Shown: positions 47,343 through 56,417, counted from the stretch's first letter. The stretch is DNA of 64,000 nt from CAXBGS01 sp963975425 (GCA_963975425.1 CAXBGS010000002.1:248001-312000), one strand, 5' to 3'. Translations and numbers: made by a program. The notes: generated by a model not told the origin, from the sequence alone.

Positions 47343-47840
47343 TCGCCTTGTGGCTTTAGATCCACCTGTAATGTCGCGTTTGCCCCTGCTCACCCTAGTT
47401 GCCCCCTAAGATACCGAGGCAAGACGACCGATGCGGTCTGCCCGCTTGCCCCGTTGATGAGTTATCGAAGGCTAGCACACGAATAGGGCGACGTGAACGT
47501 TCGTCCAACATGCAACCAAAAAAAGCCAAAATAGTTACACACCCGATTTGACACGCCCCCCGACAAGCGGGAAGACAAAACGGCAGAGTAGCTTCCGCGC
47601 GCTGTTCCGCCAGACGAACCGAATCAATGGTTTCGGTTGGTCCGCTGTTGATGAAACATCGTTGACAAGATTCGGGACTCGACCGGGATCCGATTCATGA
47701 CGCTGAGAACTTCATGACGCTGAGAAAGTCGACAACCCGAGATTGGCTCAGTCCGCGACTTGCGGTCCGTGCTTTCGAAGCAGTTAGACTATGCAAACCG
47801 ATTACCGCATTTCCCCTCCGTTAAAGATCGCCACGTATCC
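47343..47840. other. Divergent intergenic region with a 17-bp tandem duplication
   Basis: About 500 bp upstream of the signalling operon (minus) and a DUF1080-like gene (plus). The sequence TTCATGACGCTGAGAA occurs twice in tandem at 47694-47709 and 47711-47726. Otherwise nothing is recognised. Confidence 0.45.
47694..47726. repeat. Two-copy 17-bp tandem repeat
   Basis: TTCATGACGCTGAGAA at 47694-47709 is repeated exactly at 47711-47726 with a one-base spacer. It lies about 115 bp before the ATG of the DUF1080-like gene. Confidence 0.7.
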
Positions 47841-48524
47841 ATGAAGACGTTTTCCCTGACACTATCGTGCTGCTTGTTTCTTTCACTTGCTGCGGTCCAA
47901 TCGGCTTGGTCGGCCGACTATCAACCTGAACTGTTCCGTACGATCGAGCTGATTTACGAAGAGCAATTCGAATCTGACGGTCCGCTGGATGTCGGCGCGC
48001 ACTGGGTGATCCGCCAGTCAACACAATGGAATGTCAAAGGTGGCGTCTTGACTGGCGATCTAGCAACCAAGGAATTTCAAGAACAGATGCAAGCGAAGGG
48101 AGATGGCCATGACGGCACTCGTCCCGTCATCTTTCTAAAACCAGTGCCAAAGGCTTTCGTGGTCCAAATGCGAGTGCGTTACAACGAAACTTCGCGTAAG
48201 GGCCGAAACCGCGGTTCGCTGCTCGATCTGGGCCATCACGTGAACTCGTTTATCTTCGGTGAAGAAGAAACCAAATTAACCCTTCAGAAGAAAAAGAAGA
48301 TTTTGATCGCAGGTGACTTCTTTCCGCTGAATCAGTGGAACGATGTAACGCTCGAGATCAAAGAAGGTGCGATCTTGATCCAGGTCAACGATCGAAAAGA
48401 AATCATCAAGGATCCCATGATCACACTGAAAACCGATGCAGAATCGCAACAGATTGATTTCAAAGGACAAGATTTCGGTACCGTCCAAATCGATTGGGTG
48501 AAATTGTACAAGGGAATCGAATAA
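47841..48524 (+). CDS. Exported DUF1080-like (concanavalin-fold) protein
   Basis: 227 residues from the ATG at 47841, with a signal peptide (about 1-25, ending AWSAD). The single beta-rich domain shows YEEQFESD near the start, WVIRQSTQWNVKGGVLTGD, FVVQMRVRYN, FPLNQWNDVTLEIKEGAILIQVNDRK and a terminal TVQIDWVKLYKG, the general pattern of DUF1080/3-keto-disaccharide-hydrolase-like laminin G folds. The catalytic residues of characterised members cannot be identified, so binding or hydrolysis of a sugar are both possible. Monocistronic. Confidence 0.65.
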   Translation: MKTFSLTLSCCLFLSLAAVQSAWSADYQPELFRTIELIYEEQFESDGPLDVGAHWVIRQSTQWNVKGGVLTGDLATKEFQEQMQAKGDGHDGTRPVIFLKPVPKAFVVQMRVRYNETSRKGRNRGSLLDLGHHVNSFIFGEEETKLTLQKKKKILIAGDFFPLNQWNDVTLEIKEGAILIQVNDRKEIIKDPMITLKTDAESQQIDFKGQDFGTVQIDWVKLYKGIE

Positions 48525-48858
48525 CCCAACGACCGGTCGGCCGGAACACATTGAATTCTTACGTCTGTGATATCACTGACAAGGATTTTTGTGACGGCGC
48601 AGCAAAGGTACTTTCAGGTTTTGCGATATCGCAAATTTTCGCAACGGCCAACCAAAGACAAAGCCTGCGCCGCATTGCTAGAGGCAGATCGGTGCCGACG
48701 CCAATAAGATCGAGTTTCCGATTGCGATATTCGCGGCAGGGAGATGTCCGAGGGCTGAGCGGCGAATCGACGGTAAAACGTAAACGCTCCGCTTACCGCG
48801 AACCTGATTCAAACGCGAGTCCAGTTCGATAAAAGTATCGCGAATTCGGTGCTCTCTC
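48525..48858. other. Convergent intergenic interval, no feature recognised
   Basis: 334 bp between the DUF1080-like gene (plus) and a sulfatase (minus), both ending here. No clear bidirectional terminator with a T-tract was found. Confidence 0.35.
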
Positions 48859-50301
48859 TCACTCGGTGGCACCTGCGCGCGTCGCTGCAACGACGGCCCA
48901 CCCGTGGCCCGTTGGAATGACTGATTGCCCGCCAAGGCTATCATGAATCTCGCCAAGCGGTGCCAACGTCTGTGACCACGCGGCGTGTTGTGCTGCCATT
49001 TCACGGACGACATCGGGATGATTCGCTGCGACATCGTTTTCTTCTCTGGGGTCCGATTCCAAGTCGAACAACTGCCACTCATCTTGTTCGTATTTCTTGT
49101 ACAACCGCCAATTTTGCCAGCGGACGGCGATTAAATGGCGGCGCACCGCGTCCCCCGGTTCGTTGTTCAACCAGAACAGGTACTCATGCGGTTCGCCTTT
49201 CGCATCACCGCGCAGAAAAGGCAAAAGATCGACGCCATCACAATGTTCAGGAATCGTACGCGTTGTCAGCTGCGTAATCGTGGAATAGAAATCGAAGTTT
49301 GCAATCAGCCCATCGTACTGTTGACCGGCCGGGATCGTCCCCGGCATCGAAAAGATGGTCGGTACGCGAACCCATCCTTCTTTCTGCGTCCCTTGGCCTT
49401 TTCCGCCGGTGTACGGAGTCGAGGTGCCCCCTTCGCCGCCATTCGCGCCGTTGTCGCTGGTAAAGATGACCAAGGTTTCCTCTCGTAGATTGTGCTGATT
49501 CAATACCTTCAACAGCTTGCCGACTTGATCGTCGATCGACACAATCGCACCGGCCAGTTTTCGTCGCTTGCCCTCGGCCGTGGTCCGATCGGCCAATCGA
49601 TCGGGAACCTCTGTATTAGAAGAGTGCACGGCTTCGGGTGACCAATACAGAAAGAACGGTTCGGCCTGATGTTGGTCGATGAAACTGGTCATCAAGTCAC
49701 CGTCATAGTCGGTCAGCCAGACGCTTTCACCATTTTCGTTGACACAAAAGTACTTCGACTTGCCATCCTTTTTGGCGATTTGATTCCGCAGTTCTTTCGA
49801 TGCACTCAGCAGTTCCTTATCGGAATACTGTTTCTTTGGCGGAACCTTGGCCACCTTGGTGAATCCGACATTCAGCGGCCCTTGATGGCGAGAGCCAATA
49901 TCCCACTTACCAATTTGCCCGGTCACATAACCGCGCCCACTCAGGAACCGAGCCATCGTCGGGCGGTCGTCGGGAATCGGCAGACCGCGTGACATTCCAT
50001 ACTTTCCGAACCGCTGGCCGTATTGCCCCATCATCAGGGCACATCGACTCGGACAACATGGAGGATTGGTGATGTATGACGCCGTGCACCGAACACCTTC
50101 TTTTGCCAAGCGATCGATATTGGGTGTCGGGATATCTTTGCATCCGTAGCAACCAAGGTCTCCGTACCCCAGGTCGTCAATGTAGATCAGCACGACATTT
50201 GGTGTTTCTGCCGTAGCGCCGGTCGATGCACCAACAAGCACGTGCGAGAACAGAATGTAGGCGGCAACCGAAACGAAACGCAGGGTCATGGGGTGGGGCA
50301 T
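48859..50301 (-). CDS. S1 family sulfatase
   Basis: 480 residues from the ATG at 50301, where AGGA is 7 nt upstream; the frame is open further to 50415. Signal peptide about 5-31 (ending GATAE). Metal-site YIDDLGYGDLG (40-50), formylglycine motif CCPSR with Cys82, then GKWDIG and TSDNGANGGEGG. GKWHLG, usual in this family, reads GKWDIGSRHQG: the His is replaced by Asp, with a His four residues on, which could alter substrate binding. The C-terminus has the typical EWQLFDLESDPREENDVA. Its upstream region contains a sulfatase pseudogene on the same strand. Confidence 0.9.
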   Translation of the reverse strand: MPHPMTLRFVSVAAYILFSHVLVGASTGATAETPNVVLIYIDDLGYGDLGCYGCKDIPTPNIDRLAKEGVRCTASYITNPPCCPSRCALMMGQYGQRFGKYGMSRGLPIPDDRPTMARFLSGRGYVTGQIGKWDIGSRHQGPLNVGFTKVAKVPPKKQYSDKELLSASKELRNQIAKKDGKSKYFCVNENGESVWLTDYDGDLMTSFIDQHQAEPFFLYWSPEAVHSSNTEVPDRLADRTTAEGKRRKLAGAIVSIDDQVGKLLKVLNQHNLREETLVIFTSDNGANGGEGGTSTPYTGGKGQGTQKEGWVRVPTIFSMPGTIPAGQQYDGLIANFDFYSTITQLTTRTIPEHCDGVDLLPFLRGDAKGEPHEYLFWLNNEPGDAVRRHLIAVRWQNWRLYKKYEQDEWQLFDLESDPREENDVAANHPDVVREMAAQHAAWSQTLAPLGEIHDSLGGQSVIPTGHGWAVVAATRAGATE

Positions 50302-50499
50302 CTGAGTTCCTGTTGAAACGAAAGCTGTGTATCGATCGAATTGACCGTCGCAGGATGGGACTTGCGGCAAGGGGCGACGGAAAGGATGGGCAACATAGTG
50401 ATTGCAGGTCGCCATTCATTCTAACGGATGTTTGCGCGGGCAAACCAGCATCAACGATGTTGGGCCCATCGATGCGTTCACCTCCGCTGCCAACCGCCG

Positions 50500-51270
50500 C
50501 GATGAAAGCCAATCGTTCACGGGGTGCTTTTTTCTTTGGCCGCGGCAGCTTCACTTTCCAATCGGGATAGCGTGCGCGTCGTTCGTTGTTGATGAACCGG
50601 TCGGTAACCGATGGCACGGTTTCCCAATCCTTTTCATGCCTGATCACAGGGACACCAAGAAAGATCGAACCGGTGGCTGGCTGAGAGGTGCCGCGTTGCA
50701 TGAATTCGCCGAGTTCGAATCTCGTCAAACGTGCCAGCCTCGACAGTTGCTTCGCGATTTCAGGATTTTTCTCCGCGACGTCCGTGGACTCTTCCCGATC
50801 GTCGCTCAGGTGATTGAGGACGGTTTGCTTTGACTTGGAGACGCCTTGTTCTTATCCCAAAACCGCAGCTGATCGGATGTTCGCGGCAAGTGTCGTTTCC
50901 AGTCGACTAAGCGGACGGTCTGCAAAGTCTCGCAGATGTAGCACAAGAACGATTCGTCGAATGCCAGCGATTCTATCCGTCTTCTTGGCAATGGCACCAT
51001 GCTCTCGCCATCGAATACGCGGTTGCTTGGCAGCTGCGATTCAAAGATTCCCAACAGCGTTGGGAACAAATCCATCGCGTTGGAATGGATTGCTTGGATC
51101 GTTGCAAACGCATCACATGGCATCAAGCGTGGTTCGGCACTGGGGCTAAACGGTTTCGCAATTCCAGTCGCGTCTGCATATTCGCGGAAAGCAGTGATTT
51201 GCAATCGAGCCCACGTTTGCTTAGATCCAATCGAGTACCGCGAAATGGGTTGGCCGTCGATGAATCGCAT
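50500..51270 (-). pseudogene. Truncated and frameshifted sulfatase pseudogene
   Basis: Two minus-strand frames together give a sulfatase C-terminal region. In the first (from about 51150), NAMDLFPTLLGIFESQLPSN, RVFDGESMVPL, LQTVRLVDWKRHLP and FWDKNKA match the end of S1 sulfatases. The frame breaks near 50843-50850, and the sequence continues in another frame with VLNHLSDDREESTDV, AEKNPEIAKQLSRLA and RYPDWKVKLPRP, the usual C-terminal tail. The N-terminal 300 or so residues, with the formylglycine and metal-binding motifs, are absent. The 3' end is not defined and may run into the leader of the intact sulfatase. Loss of catalytic half plus frameshift makes this a decayed gene copy. Confidence 0.75.
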
Positions 51271-51283
51271 CGGACGGCCCGCG

Positions 51284-53092
51284 TTACTTCAGGGCTGAGG
51301 AAAACGCATCGATGTTGATCAGATTCAGCGTCAAGACGAAGTCGACGTTCATCCCAAAAAAACCATCGTCCGACGGATCGTCGCCGTCCTCCGATGCTTG
51401 AGCCCAACCGAACAGGCCTCCTCCAGGTCCGATCACAGGAAAGAAGCCTCCGAGTCCGGCAGTGTTCCCATCGCCATCGGCTGGATCGACACGGCCTCCG
51501 CCCGACATGATCAGGTCGATGTTGGACTTGGATGCAGCGAGATGCCATACATTAATTTCGAAGCGATCGGGATTGTTCTCGGTTCCGCCGGCGTCGTCTT
51601 TGGACTGGATCGCTTGATCGATCGACTTGAGATACGCCTGCGCAACGGGGTTCGCTGGGTTCTGCATCGACCACACGAGAATGGCATCCGAAACGTCGTT
51701 CATTTCATCGATCGGATCGACGGTTCCTCCGTAGTTTTGAGCGGATGCAATCGCGGCGCCGATCATGCTCAAGACTTGCTGACCCGCCGGTGATTGCGCG
51801 TTCATCAACGCCCACAGTAAAAGGTGATCGGGTTGTTCACTCTGATCGGGCACCGGCGTTTCATCGCTTTCCGATTCGTCATCGGACGATTGCTCATCAG
51901 ACGAACCAGAATCACCATCTGCAGATCCGCTATCGTCGTCGTTATCGCCGTCGCCATCATCGTTTGCGTCGCCGCTGTCGTCATCGCCACCGCTATCGTC
52001 GTTGCCTGTTGTAACAACGACAAATGTTTCGCCGTCATCTGACGTTTCAACAGAATATGTTCCTTCCGGGGGAAGGCTAGCCGAATAGCCGCCTTCGCTG
52101 CCGGTGAATCCACCGTTTCCATCAGGCGAGAAATGTTCGGAGATATCGTAACCGTCCTCCGAAATTCCGCTCAAATCGAAACCGCCATCTGGCGTATGCG
52201 TGACCGATCCATGTGGAGTGAAGTCAGCATCTATCCATTCGCCATCGAGATTGTCGGTGTCGTCATCCACGTCGATCCAACCGTCATCGACGGTGTCTAA
52301 TTCATCGGCCACATCAGACTGCGTTGCATTTTCGGTTGCAGTACCGCTCGCCGCATCTTCGGTGTCGTCGTCGCCAAGGAAATCGTCAAGCGGTGAATCG
52401 GTGTAATCACCACCGGACCAGTCTTTCAAGAATTCACCTTTCGAGGCGGTGCCGTTTTGAACTTTCTCAAGGTCCGACCAGAACTTCTCGCTTTGTGCGG
52501 GTTCATCATTGTTGGCCAACACTTCGGAAAGACTAACGCCGTCGAGCATTTGCTTGCCAGTGAGTTGGTCCCATAGGCTTTTAGGAACGCCAAACTGGGT
52601 GCCGATCGACTTCTTGTAAATGTTGTCGACTCCCTTGGCCGGACCGTCTTTCCGAATTTGGATAAACGTTTGAGGATCATGCAATATCTTGGTGTCGTCG
52701 TTATCGATCTGAGCCAGCGTGGCTTTGAAGTCAAGCAACTGACTTGCGGTCAGGCCTGATCGTAACGCCTCCTCTGGCAATGCCATCCCGTCGACGAGAA
52801 TGGCTAAGTTGGTATCGGCAGTCACCTTTTGGACATCGTCACCCGCAGCAATCGCTTCGGCAACTTTTTTAATCGACTCTTCAATCAGAGATTCGTCAGC
52901 ATCCATCATTTCCCCGAGCGCACGCACTTGCAGCGTCGCCTCGGCGACCTTGTCGACTTTGCTGGCCTTGTCTACCTGCTCGATCGCGGTTGGCGCGTTC
53001 TCGATGGCAGGCTCATCCTTTGGCGAGACGTCAGCCGCCAATAACAGCCGGCTGGATAAGGATTCAATGCGGGGAAGTCGCTTGTTTTTCAT
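51284..53092 (-). CDS. Acidic exported protein with planctomycete N-terminal LExxxxRxLLAAD-type motif
   Basis: 602 residues. The N-terminus KRLPRIESLSSRLLLAAD is the planctomycete sorting-type motif seen on large surface proteins. Residues 40-240 are helical and charged. A very acidic low-complexity region follows, densest at about 365-430 with runs of Asp, Ser and Gly (DDDSGDANDDGDGDNDDD and similar). The C-terminal third (435-602) alternates short helices and Gly-rich turns and ends AFSSALK. No known domain. The acidic repeats could bind calcium; export and surface display are inferred from the motif. GGAA lies about 9 nt before the ATG. Confidence 0.75.
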   Translation of the reverse strand: MKNKRLPRIESLSSRLLLAADVSPKDEPAIENAPTAIEQVDKASKVDKVAEATLQVRALGEMMDADESLIEESIKKVAEAIAAGDDVQKVTADTNLAILVDGMALPEEALRSGLTASQLLDFKATLAQIDNDDTKILHDPQTFIQIRKDGPAKGVDNIYKKSIGTQFGVPKSLWDQLTGKQMLDGVSLSEVLANNDEPAQSEKFWSDLEKVQNGTASKGEFLKDWSGGDYTDSPLDDFLGDDDTEDAASGTATENATQSDVADELDTVDDGWIDVDDDTDNLDGEWIDADFTPHGSVTHTPDGGFDLSGISEDGYDISEHFSPDGNGGFTGSEGGYSASLPPEGTYSVETSDDGETFVVVTTGNDDSGGDDDSGDANDDGDGDNDDDSGSADGDSGSSDEQSSDDESESDETPVPDQSEQPDHLLLWALMNAQSPAGQQVLSMIGAAIASAQNYGGTVDPIDEMNDVSDAILVWSMQNPANPVAQAYLKSIDQAIQSKDDAGGTENNPDRFEINVWHLAASKSNIDLIMSGGGRVDPADGDGNTAGLGGFFPVIGPGGGLFGWAQASEDGDDPSDDGFFGMNVDFVLTLNLINIDAFSSALK

Positions 53093-53471
53093 CAGATCGT
53101 TTCCAGGGCGGAGGGGTGAACTGAAGTGTGAAGCGAGAAAACAATGTATCTGTTACTAATCTTTCCAAACGATGGTATTCGATCCGTTCACCATCCCAGC
53201 TGTGCCGGGCAAGCCGGCCCAAGGGCTCGACAAAAAGAACTAGGCTCGCAGCGTGTTTTCGGTAGCGAAGGGCCTCTTTTCGCAAACGTTCCAGCTTAGG
53301 CAAAACCAGGAAACCCCTGAGCCGATAATCGAGTCAAGCGAAATTGCATTCAAGTCGATTCCGTGACGGTAAGACTCACTCGCCGACGTTGCGAGGTTCG
53401 GTGTTCTTGATCGACCATCCGCATCCTGATTTGTGGTTGAGCGGAGAACACAATCGGCGACTCCTTCGTGC
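53093..53471. other. Intergenic interval, no feature recognised
   Basis: 379 bp upstream of the acidic protein and downstream of the DUF3365 gene, all on the minus strand. Nothing beyond the expected promoter could be supported. Confidence 0.35.
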
Positions 53472-54008
53472 CTACTTTCGATCGATCAGAACCGGCATCG
53501 AAATCAGTAAACCCGCCGTGCGATCTTCTGTGCTGGTTCGATGTTTGACGTGACACTTCAAGCACTGTGACGCCAAACGAATGGGGCCAGCGAATCGGTA
53601 ACGATCCTGCTCGACCGCTTCGTGTCGCGGACGACCTTTTTTGAGCGCAATCACCGCCGCCCGCTCAAACGCGTCCTCGGGATTATGATCCACATTGACG
53701 ATGTCGGTTTCAACAATCAGCCACTTCAATCGCACATCATAGGTCTCCGCCAATTCGTCGAACACGCCTTCCAGGGAAGCAGACGGAATGGCGGCGGCAT
53801 CGTCTTCGTCAAAGAAATCGCGATGCATGACCTGCAGCGTTCCACGGATCGTTTCATGCAACAGTCGAGCTCGACTGCGAGCCTCGCCGATGCTGGTCGA
53901 CGGCGGAAAGGGCTCGACTTGTGAAGGAACGGCCGACTCGTTGCCCATCAAGGTCGGCGCAAACAAACCGCAGACGGATACAAGCACAAATATCGATTTT
54001 AGATTCAT
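53472..54008 (-). CDS. DUF3365 (Tll0287-like) haem-binding exported protein
   Basis: 178 residues with a signal peptide (about 1-22). The mature part carries ARLLHETIRGTL, a helical sensor-like core (EDAFERAAV), and one c-type haem motif CLKCH at 149-153 followed by KHR. DUF3365 proteins are small haem proteins related to periplasmic sensor domains. The ATG overlaps the stop of the nitronate monooxygenase-like gene by 4 bp (ATGA), so both come from one transcript. It might bind NO or O2 given the neighbouring NsrR-type regulator; this is inference. Confidence 0.82.
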   Translation of the reverse strand: MNLKSIFVLVSVCGLFAPTLMGNESAVPSQVEPFPPSTSIGEARSRARLLHETIRGTLQVMHRDFFDEDDAAAIPSASLEGVFDELAETYDVRLKWLIVETDIVNVDHNPEDAFERAAVIALKKGRPRHEAVEQDRYRFAGPIRLASQCLKCHVKHRTSTEDRTAGLLISMPVLIDRK

Positions 54009-55021
54009 TGAGATTCACCTAAACGGCGGATAGTTTTCTCTGCTTCTTGGACCATACTTTCGACCACCGAATTCACGCTTGCAATTTGTTTGATCTGTCC
54101 GGTCACTTGCCCAGCGTACATCGCCAGCTTGTCCAGTTGTCCGGTCATCGATCGCAGCGGTGAATCGGTACTCATCAGATAGATGGGACGTCCCTCTTCC
54201 TCGGCGACCTGTTGTCGTGGCAAGTCGGCCGGATTGTGCCCGAATGGACTTGCCTCGATTGCCATCGTTGCTTCGCTCTTGAGGACTCGAACGGGTGAGT
54301 GCGGTGGCCAATTGATCGCGAATGCATCCGTGTGAATGGTGTCACCAGAACTTGCCTCGACCACTTTGTGTTTGTGAACGTCATGCGCATACGATTCTTT
54401 CGTTGCTAGAAAGGCCGTGCCGCAATGGATACCCTGTGCCCCCAACGCCAAAGCGGCAACGAGGCTGCGACCGCTGCCAAATCCACCAGACCCAATAACA
54501 GGAACGGCCACCGCTTCCACCACTTGAGGCAGCAAAACCAACGATGAAATTTCCCCGTGGACGTGTCCGCCCGCTTCGATGCCCTGAGCGATGATGGCAT
54601 CGGCGCCCGCTTTCGCCGCGATCACGGCTTGTTCGACAGTGCCAACTTGATGAACGACGACACATCCCGCATCCTTGGCCTTTTTCACCGCGTCGCGATC
54701 GACATCCCAGAAAAACAGCATCGTTGGAACCTTCAATCGGAAACACTCCTCTAGTTCCGCGTCAAACAGTGCGGCGTCGGTCGCGGCGGGAATCAGGTTC
54801 ACCGCGAAAGGCTGATCCGTCATGGATCGCACCTGCTCGACTTCTTGCCGAATTCGTTCAGGCGACTCACGCACCATCCCGAGACACCCGAATGCGCCGG
54901 CCCGAGCAACTGCCGCGACAAGTTCGGCCCGCGCAACGCCGCCCATGCCCGCTTGCAGAATCGGATATCGGCAACCCAAGAGATCGCAAATCGCAGTGGA
55001 GAGTACGGAACGGTTCGTCAC
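54005..55021 (-). CDS. Nitronate monooxygenase / 2-nitropropane dioxygenase-like flavoprotein
   Basis: 338 residues from a GTG at 55021; an earlier GTG at 55096 would run into the divergent small gene. TIM-barrel landmarks: CRYPILQAGMGGVA, FAVNLIP, VVHQVGTVEQAVIAAKAGAD, AQGIEAGGHVHG and PVIGSGGFGSGRSLVAAL, the FMN phosphate-binding loop. The His in GGHVHG is the catalytic-base region of class I nitronate monooxygenases. The family also includes FabK-type enoyl reductases, which cannot be excluded. Co-transcription with a haem protein and divergence from DUF542/NsrR genes favours a detoxification role. Confidence 0.82.
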   Translation of the reverse strand: MTNRSVLSTAICDLLGCRYPILQAGMGGVARAELVAAVARAGAFGCLGMVRESPERIRQEVEQVRSMTDQPFAVNLIPAATDAALFDAELEECFRLKVPTMLFFWDVDRDAVKKAKDAGCVVVHQVGTVEQAVIAAKAGADAIIAQGIEAGGHVHGEISSLVLLPQVVEAVAVPVIGSGGFGSGRSLVAALALGAQGIHCGTAFLATKESYAHDVHKHKVVEASSGDTIHTDAFAINWPPHSPVRVLKSEATMAIEASPFGHNPADLPRQQVAEEEGRPIYLMSTDSPLRSMTGQLDKLAMYAGQVTGQIKQIASVNSVVESMVQEAEKTIRRLGESQ

Positions 55022-55048
55022 GGTTGTCTGTTGGGTTACGATGGAAGA

Positions 55049-55267
55049 ATGAATTGCGACCTCGACACCAGTATTCCCGAGTGGATCATTGAGCACCCCG
55101 AGACATCGATTGTGTTCGATGAAATGGGGCTGAATTCAAGCTGTGCCGGAAAGTCGCTGCACTATGTCTGTGTGCATCAAGGATTCAGTCCCCAGGACGT
55201 GCTGCAGCGTTTACGGCAGGCGGTCATCATCGCTTCATCCATTGACCGTCGAGCCCGCGAGACCTAA
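55049..55267 (+). CDS. Small DUF542/ScdA_N-type protein
   Basis: 72 residues from the ATG at 55049 with GGAAGA directly upstream. It is a single ScdA_N-like domain: DTSIPEWIIEHPETSIVFDE, GLNSSCAGKSL and GFSPQDVLQRL. In full-length ScdA/YtfE (RIC) proteins this domain precedes the di-iron haemerythrin domain that repairs nitrosated iron-sulfur clusters; here only the first domain is present, and the usual Cys-Cys pair is Ser-Cys. It is followed 112 bp later by an NsrR-like gene, consistent with a nitrosative-stress link. Confidence 0.75.
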   Translation: MNCDLDTSIPEWIIEHPETSIVFDEMGLNSSCAGKSLHYVCVHQGFSPQDVLQRLRQAVIIASSIDRRARET

Positions 55268-55379
55268 ACTCGCAAGACATGTGTACACTGCGTGTCGTTT
55301 TCGACCTGGGTGTGACCGTTTAAAGTTTTGGGGATGGTTGCCGCGCACGCTGTTAGCCCACGCAACGTCAACAAAATCA

Positions 55380-55805
55380 ATGAAGCTCACCACTCAAACC
55401 GACTATGCGTTACGGACTCTCATGTTCCTGGCAACGCGTGGCGAGCGATCCAACGTGGCGGATGTTGCGAATCTCTTTGGCATCTCGACGAATCATGTTG
55501 CAAAAGTAGTAAACTTACTGGCACGGTCCGGGTACGTTCGCAGCACACGCGGCATCGGTGGAGGAATCGAACTAGCGGTTGCGCCAGAGTTGATCTCGAT
55601 CGGTGAAGTGATTGATACGATGGAGAATGATACGCACCTGTTATCCTGTGTGGGAAGCGACGATTCGTGCCTGATCCACTCGTTCTGTAAACTCAAGGGT
55701 GTGCTGTCCGAAGCCGAACGCGTTCAACAAGAGTATCTTCACGGTGTCACGCTTGCAGACGTGTTGCCAACGCGACGTCAATTCAACCGTGTCGCACCGG
55801 CTTGA
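55380..55805 (+). CDS. nsrR: Rrf2-family transcriptional regulator, NsrR-like (NO-sensing)
   Basis: 141 residues from the ATG at 55380. The N-terminal winged helix reads MKLTTQTDYALRTLMFLAT, DVANLFGISTNHVAKVVNLL and GYVRSTRGIGGGIELA. Three cysteines, Cys90, Cys97 and Cys103, fit the [4Fe-4S] ligands of NsrR, and Asp8 matches the fourth ligand known in Streptomyces NsrR. It is therefore likely an NO-responsive repressor rather than IscR. Its natural targets would be the surrounding DUF542, nitronate monooxygenase and DUF3365 genes; no binding site was identified by eye. The gene symbol reflects this family-level match. Confidence 0.82.
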   Translation: MKLTTQTDYALRTLMFLATRGERSNVADVANLFGISTNHVAKVVNLLARSGYVRSTRGIGGGIELAVAPELISIGEVIDTMENDTHLLSCVGSDDSCLIHSFCKLKGVLSEAERVQQEYLHGVTLADVLPTRRQFNRVAPA

Positions 55806-55895
55806 CGCCATCGCCAAGGACTGCGACGACGAAACCCTCCGAATACACCCGCGTTTAGCAGGGCCAATGGAATTCGTTCGTGCAGGTCCGCTTCG

Positions 55896-56330
55896 TTAAT
55901 CGATTCCGACATAGACCGCCACTTGTTCAGGATTCGCTGGGTCATGAATTTCGAAATCAGCGAGATAGCTGCGGCTTAATCCGCTGTCCCAAATCTTCTG
56001 CCACGTTTCAACCAGCGATTGTGGCATCTTCCCGTTGGCGGTGAAGACCGCGTATTGCGCGATCGGGATTTCTCGCAAAACGAAATCATCCACAGCGCAG
56101 CACGCGTCGATTACCTCGCAGCCCAGAAAGAACGTGAACGGCTTTGTATGATCGCCTTCATAGTCGAAGTACGCCGCAACGAAGTTGTCATCAACCCGTT
56201 CCGGAATTTCATCCGCGAGATTCTCGCCGATGAAACGTCCCCACAATGCCGCGATCTGCTTGGGCGTCGCATTGGATGTGCGCGTCTCGATTCCATACAG
56301 TGTGCGAGCGGGATAAGTTTCGATTTTCAT
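55896..56330 (-). CDS. GyrI-like small-molecule-binding protein
   Basis: 144 residues, soluble. The single domain follows the GyrI-like/AraC effector-binding fold: ARTLYGIETRTSNATPKQIA, IAALWGRF, VAAYFDYEGDHTKPFTFFLG, IPIAQYAVFTANGKMPQSLV, TWQKIWDSG and DPANPEQVAVYVGI. There is no DNA-binding domain, so it is a stand-alone binding protein, probably for a hydrophobic cation or other small molecule. It is convergent with the NsrR-like gene, 90 bp away; membership in the stress cluster is only positional. Confidence 0.82.
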   Translation of the reverse strand: MKIETYPARTLYGIETRTSNATPKQIAALWGRFIGENLADEIPERVDDNFVAAYFDYEGDHTKPFTFFLGCEVIDACCAVDDFVLREIPIAQYAVFTANGKMPQSLVETWQKIWDSGLSRSYLADFEIHDPANPEQVAVYVGID

Positions 56331-56417
56331 AGGCCCGATACCTTCTAGTGGCTAGCTGTTGCCAAGCGGTTTGAGCGGAACGATTCGATAGGTACCGCGC
56401 TCGCGATTGTATGCCCT

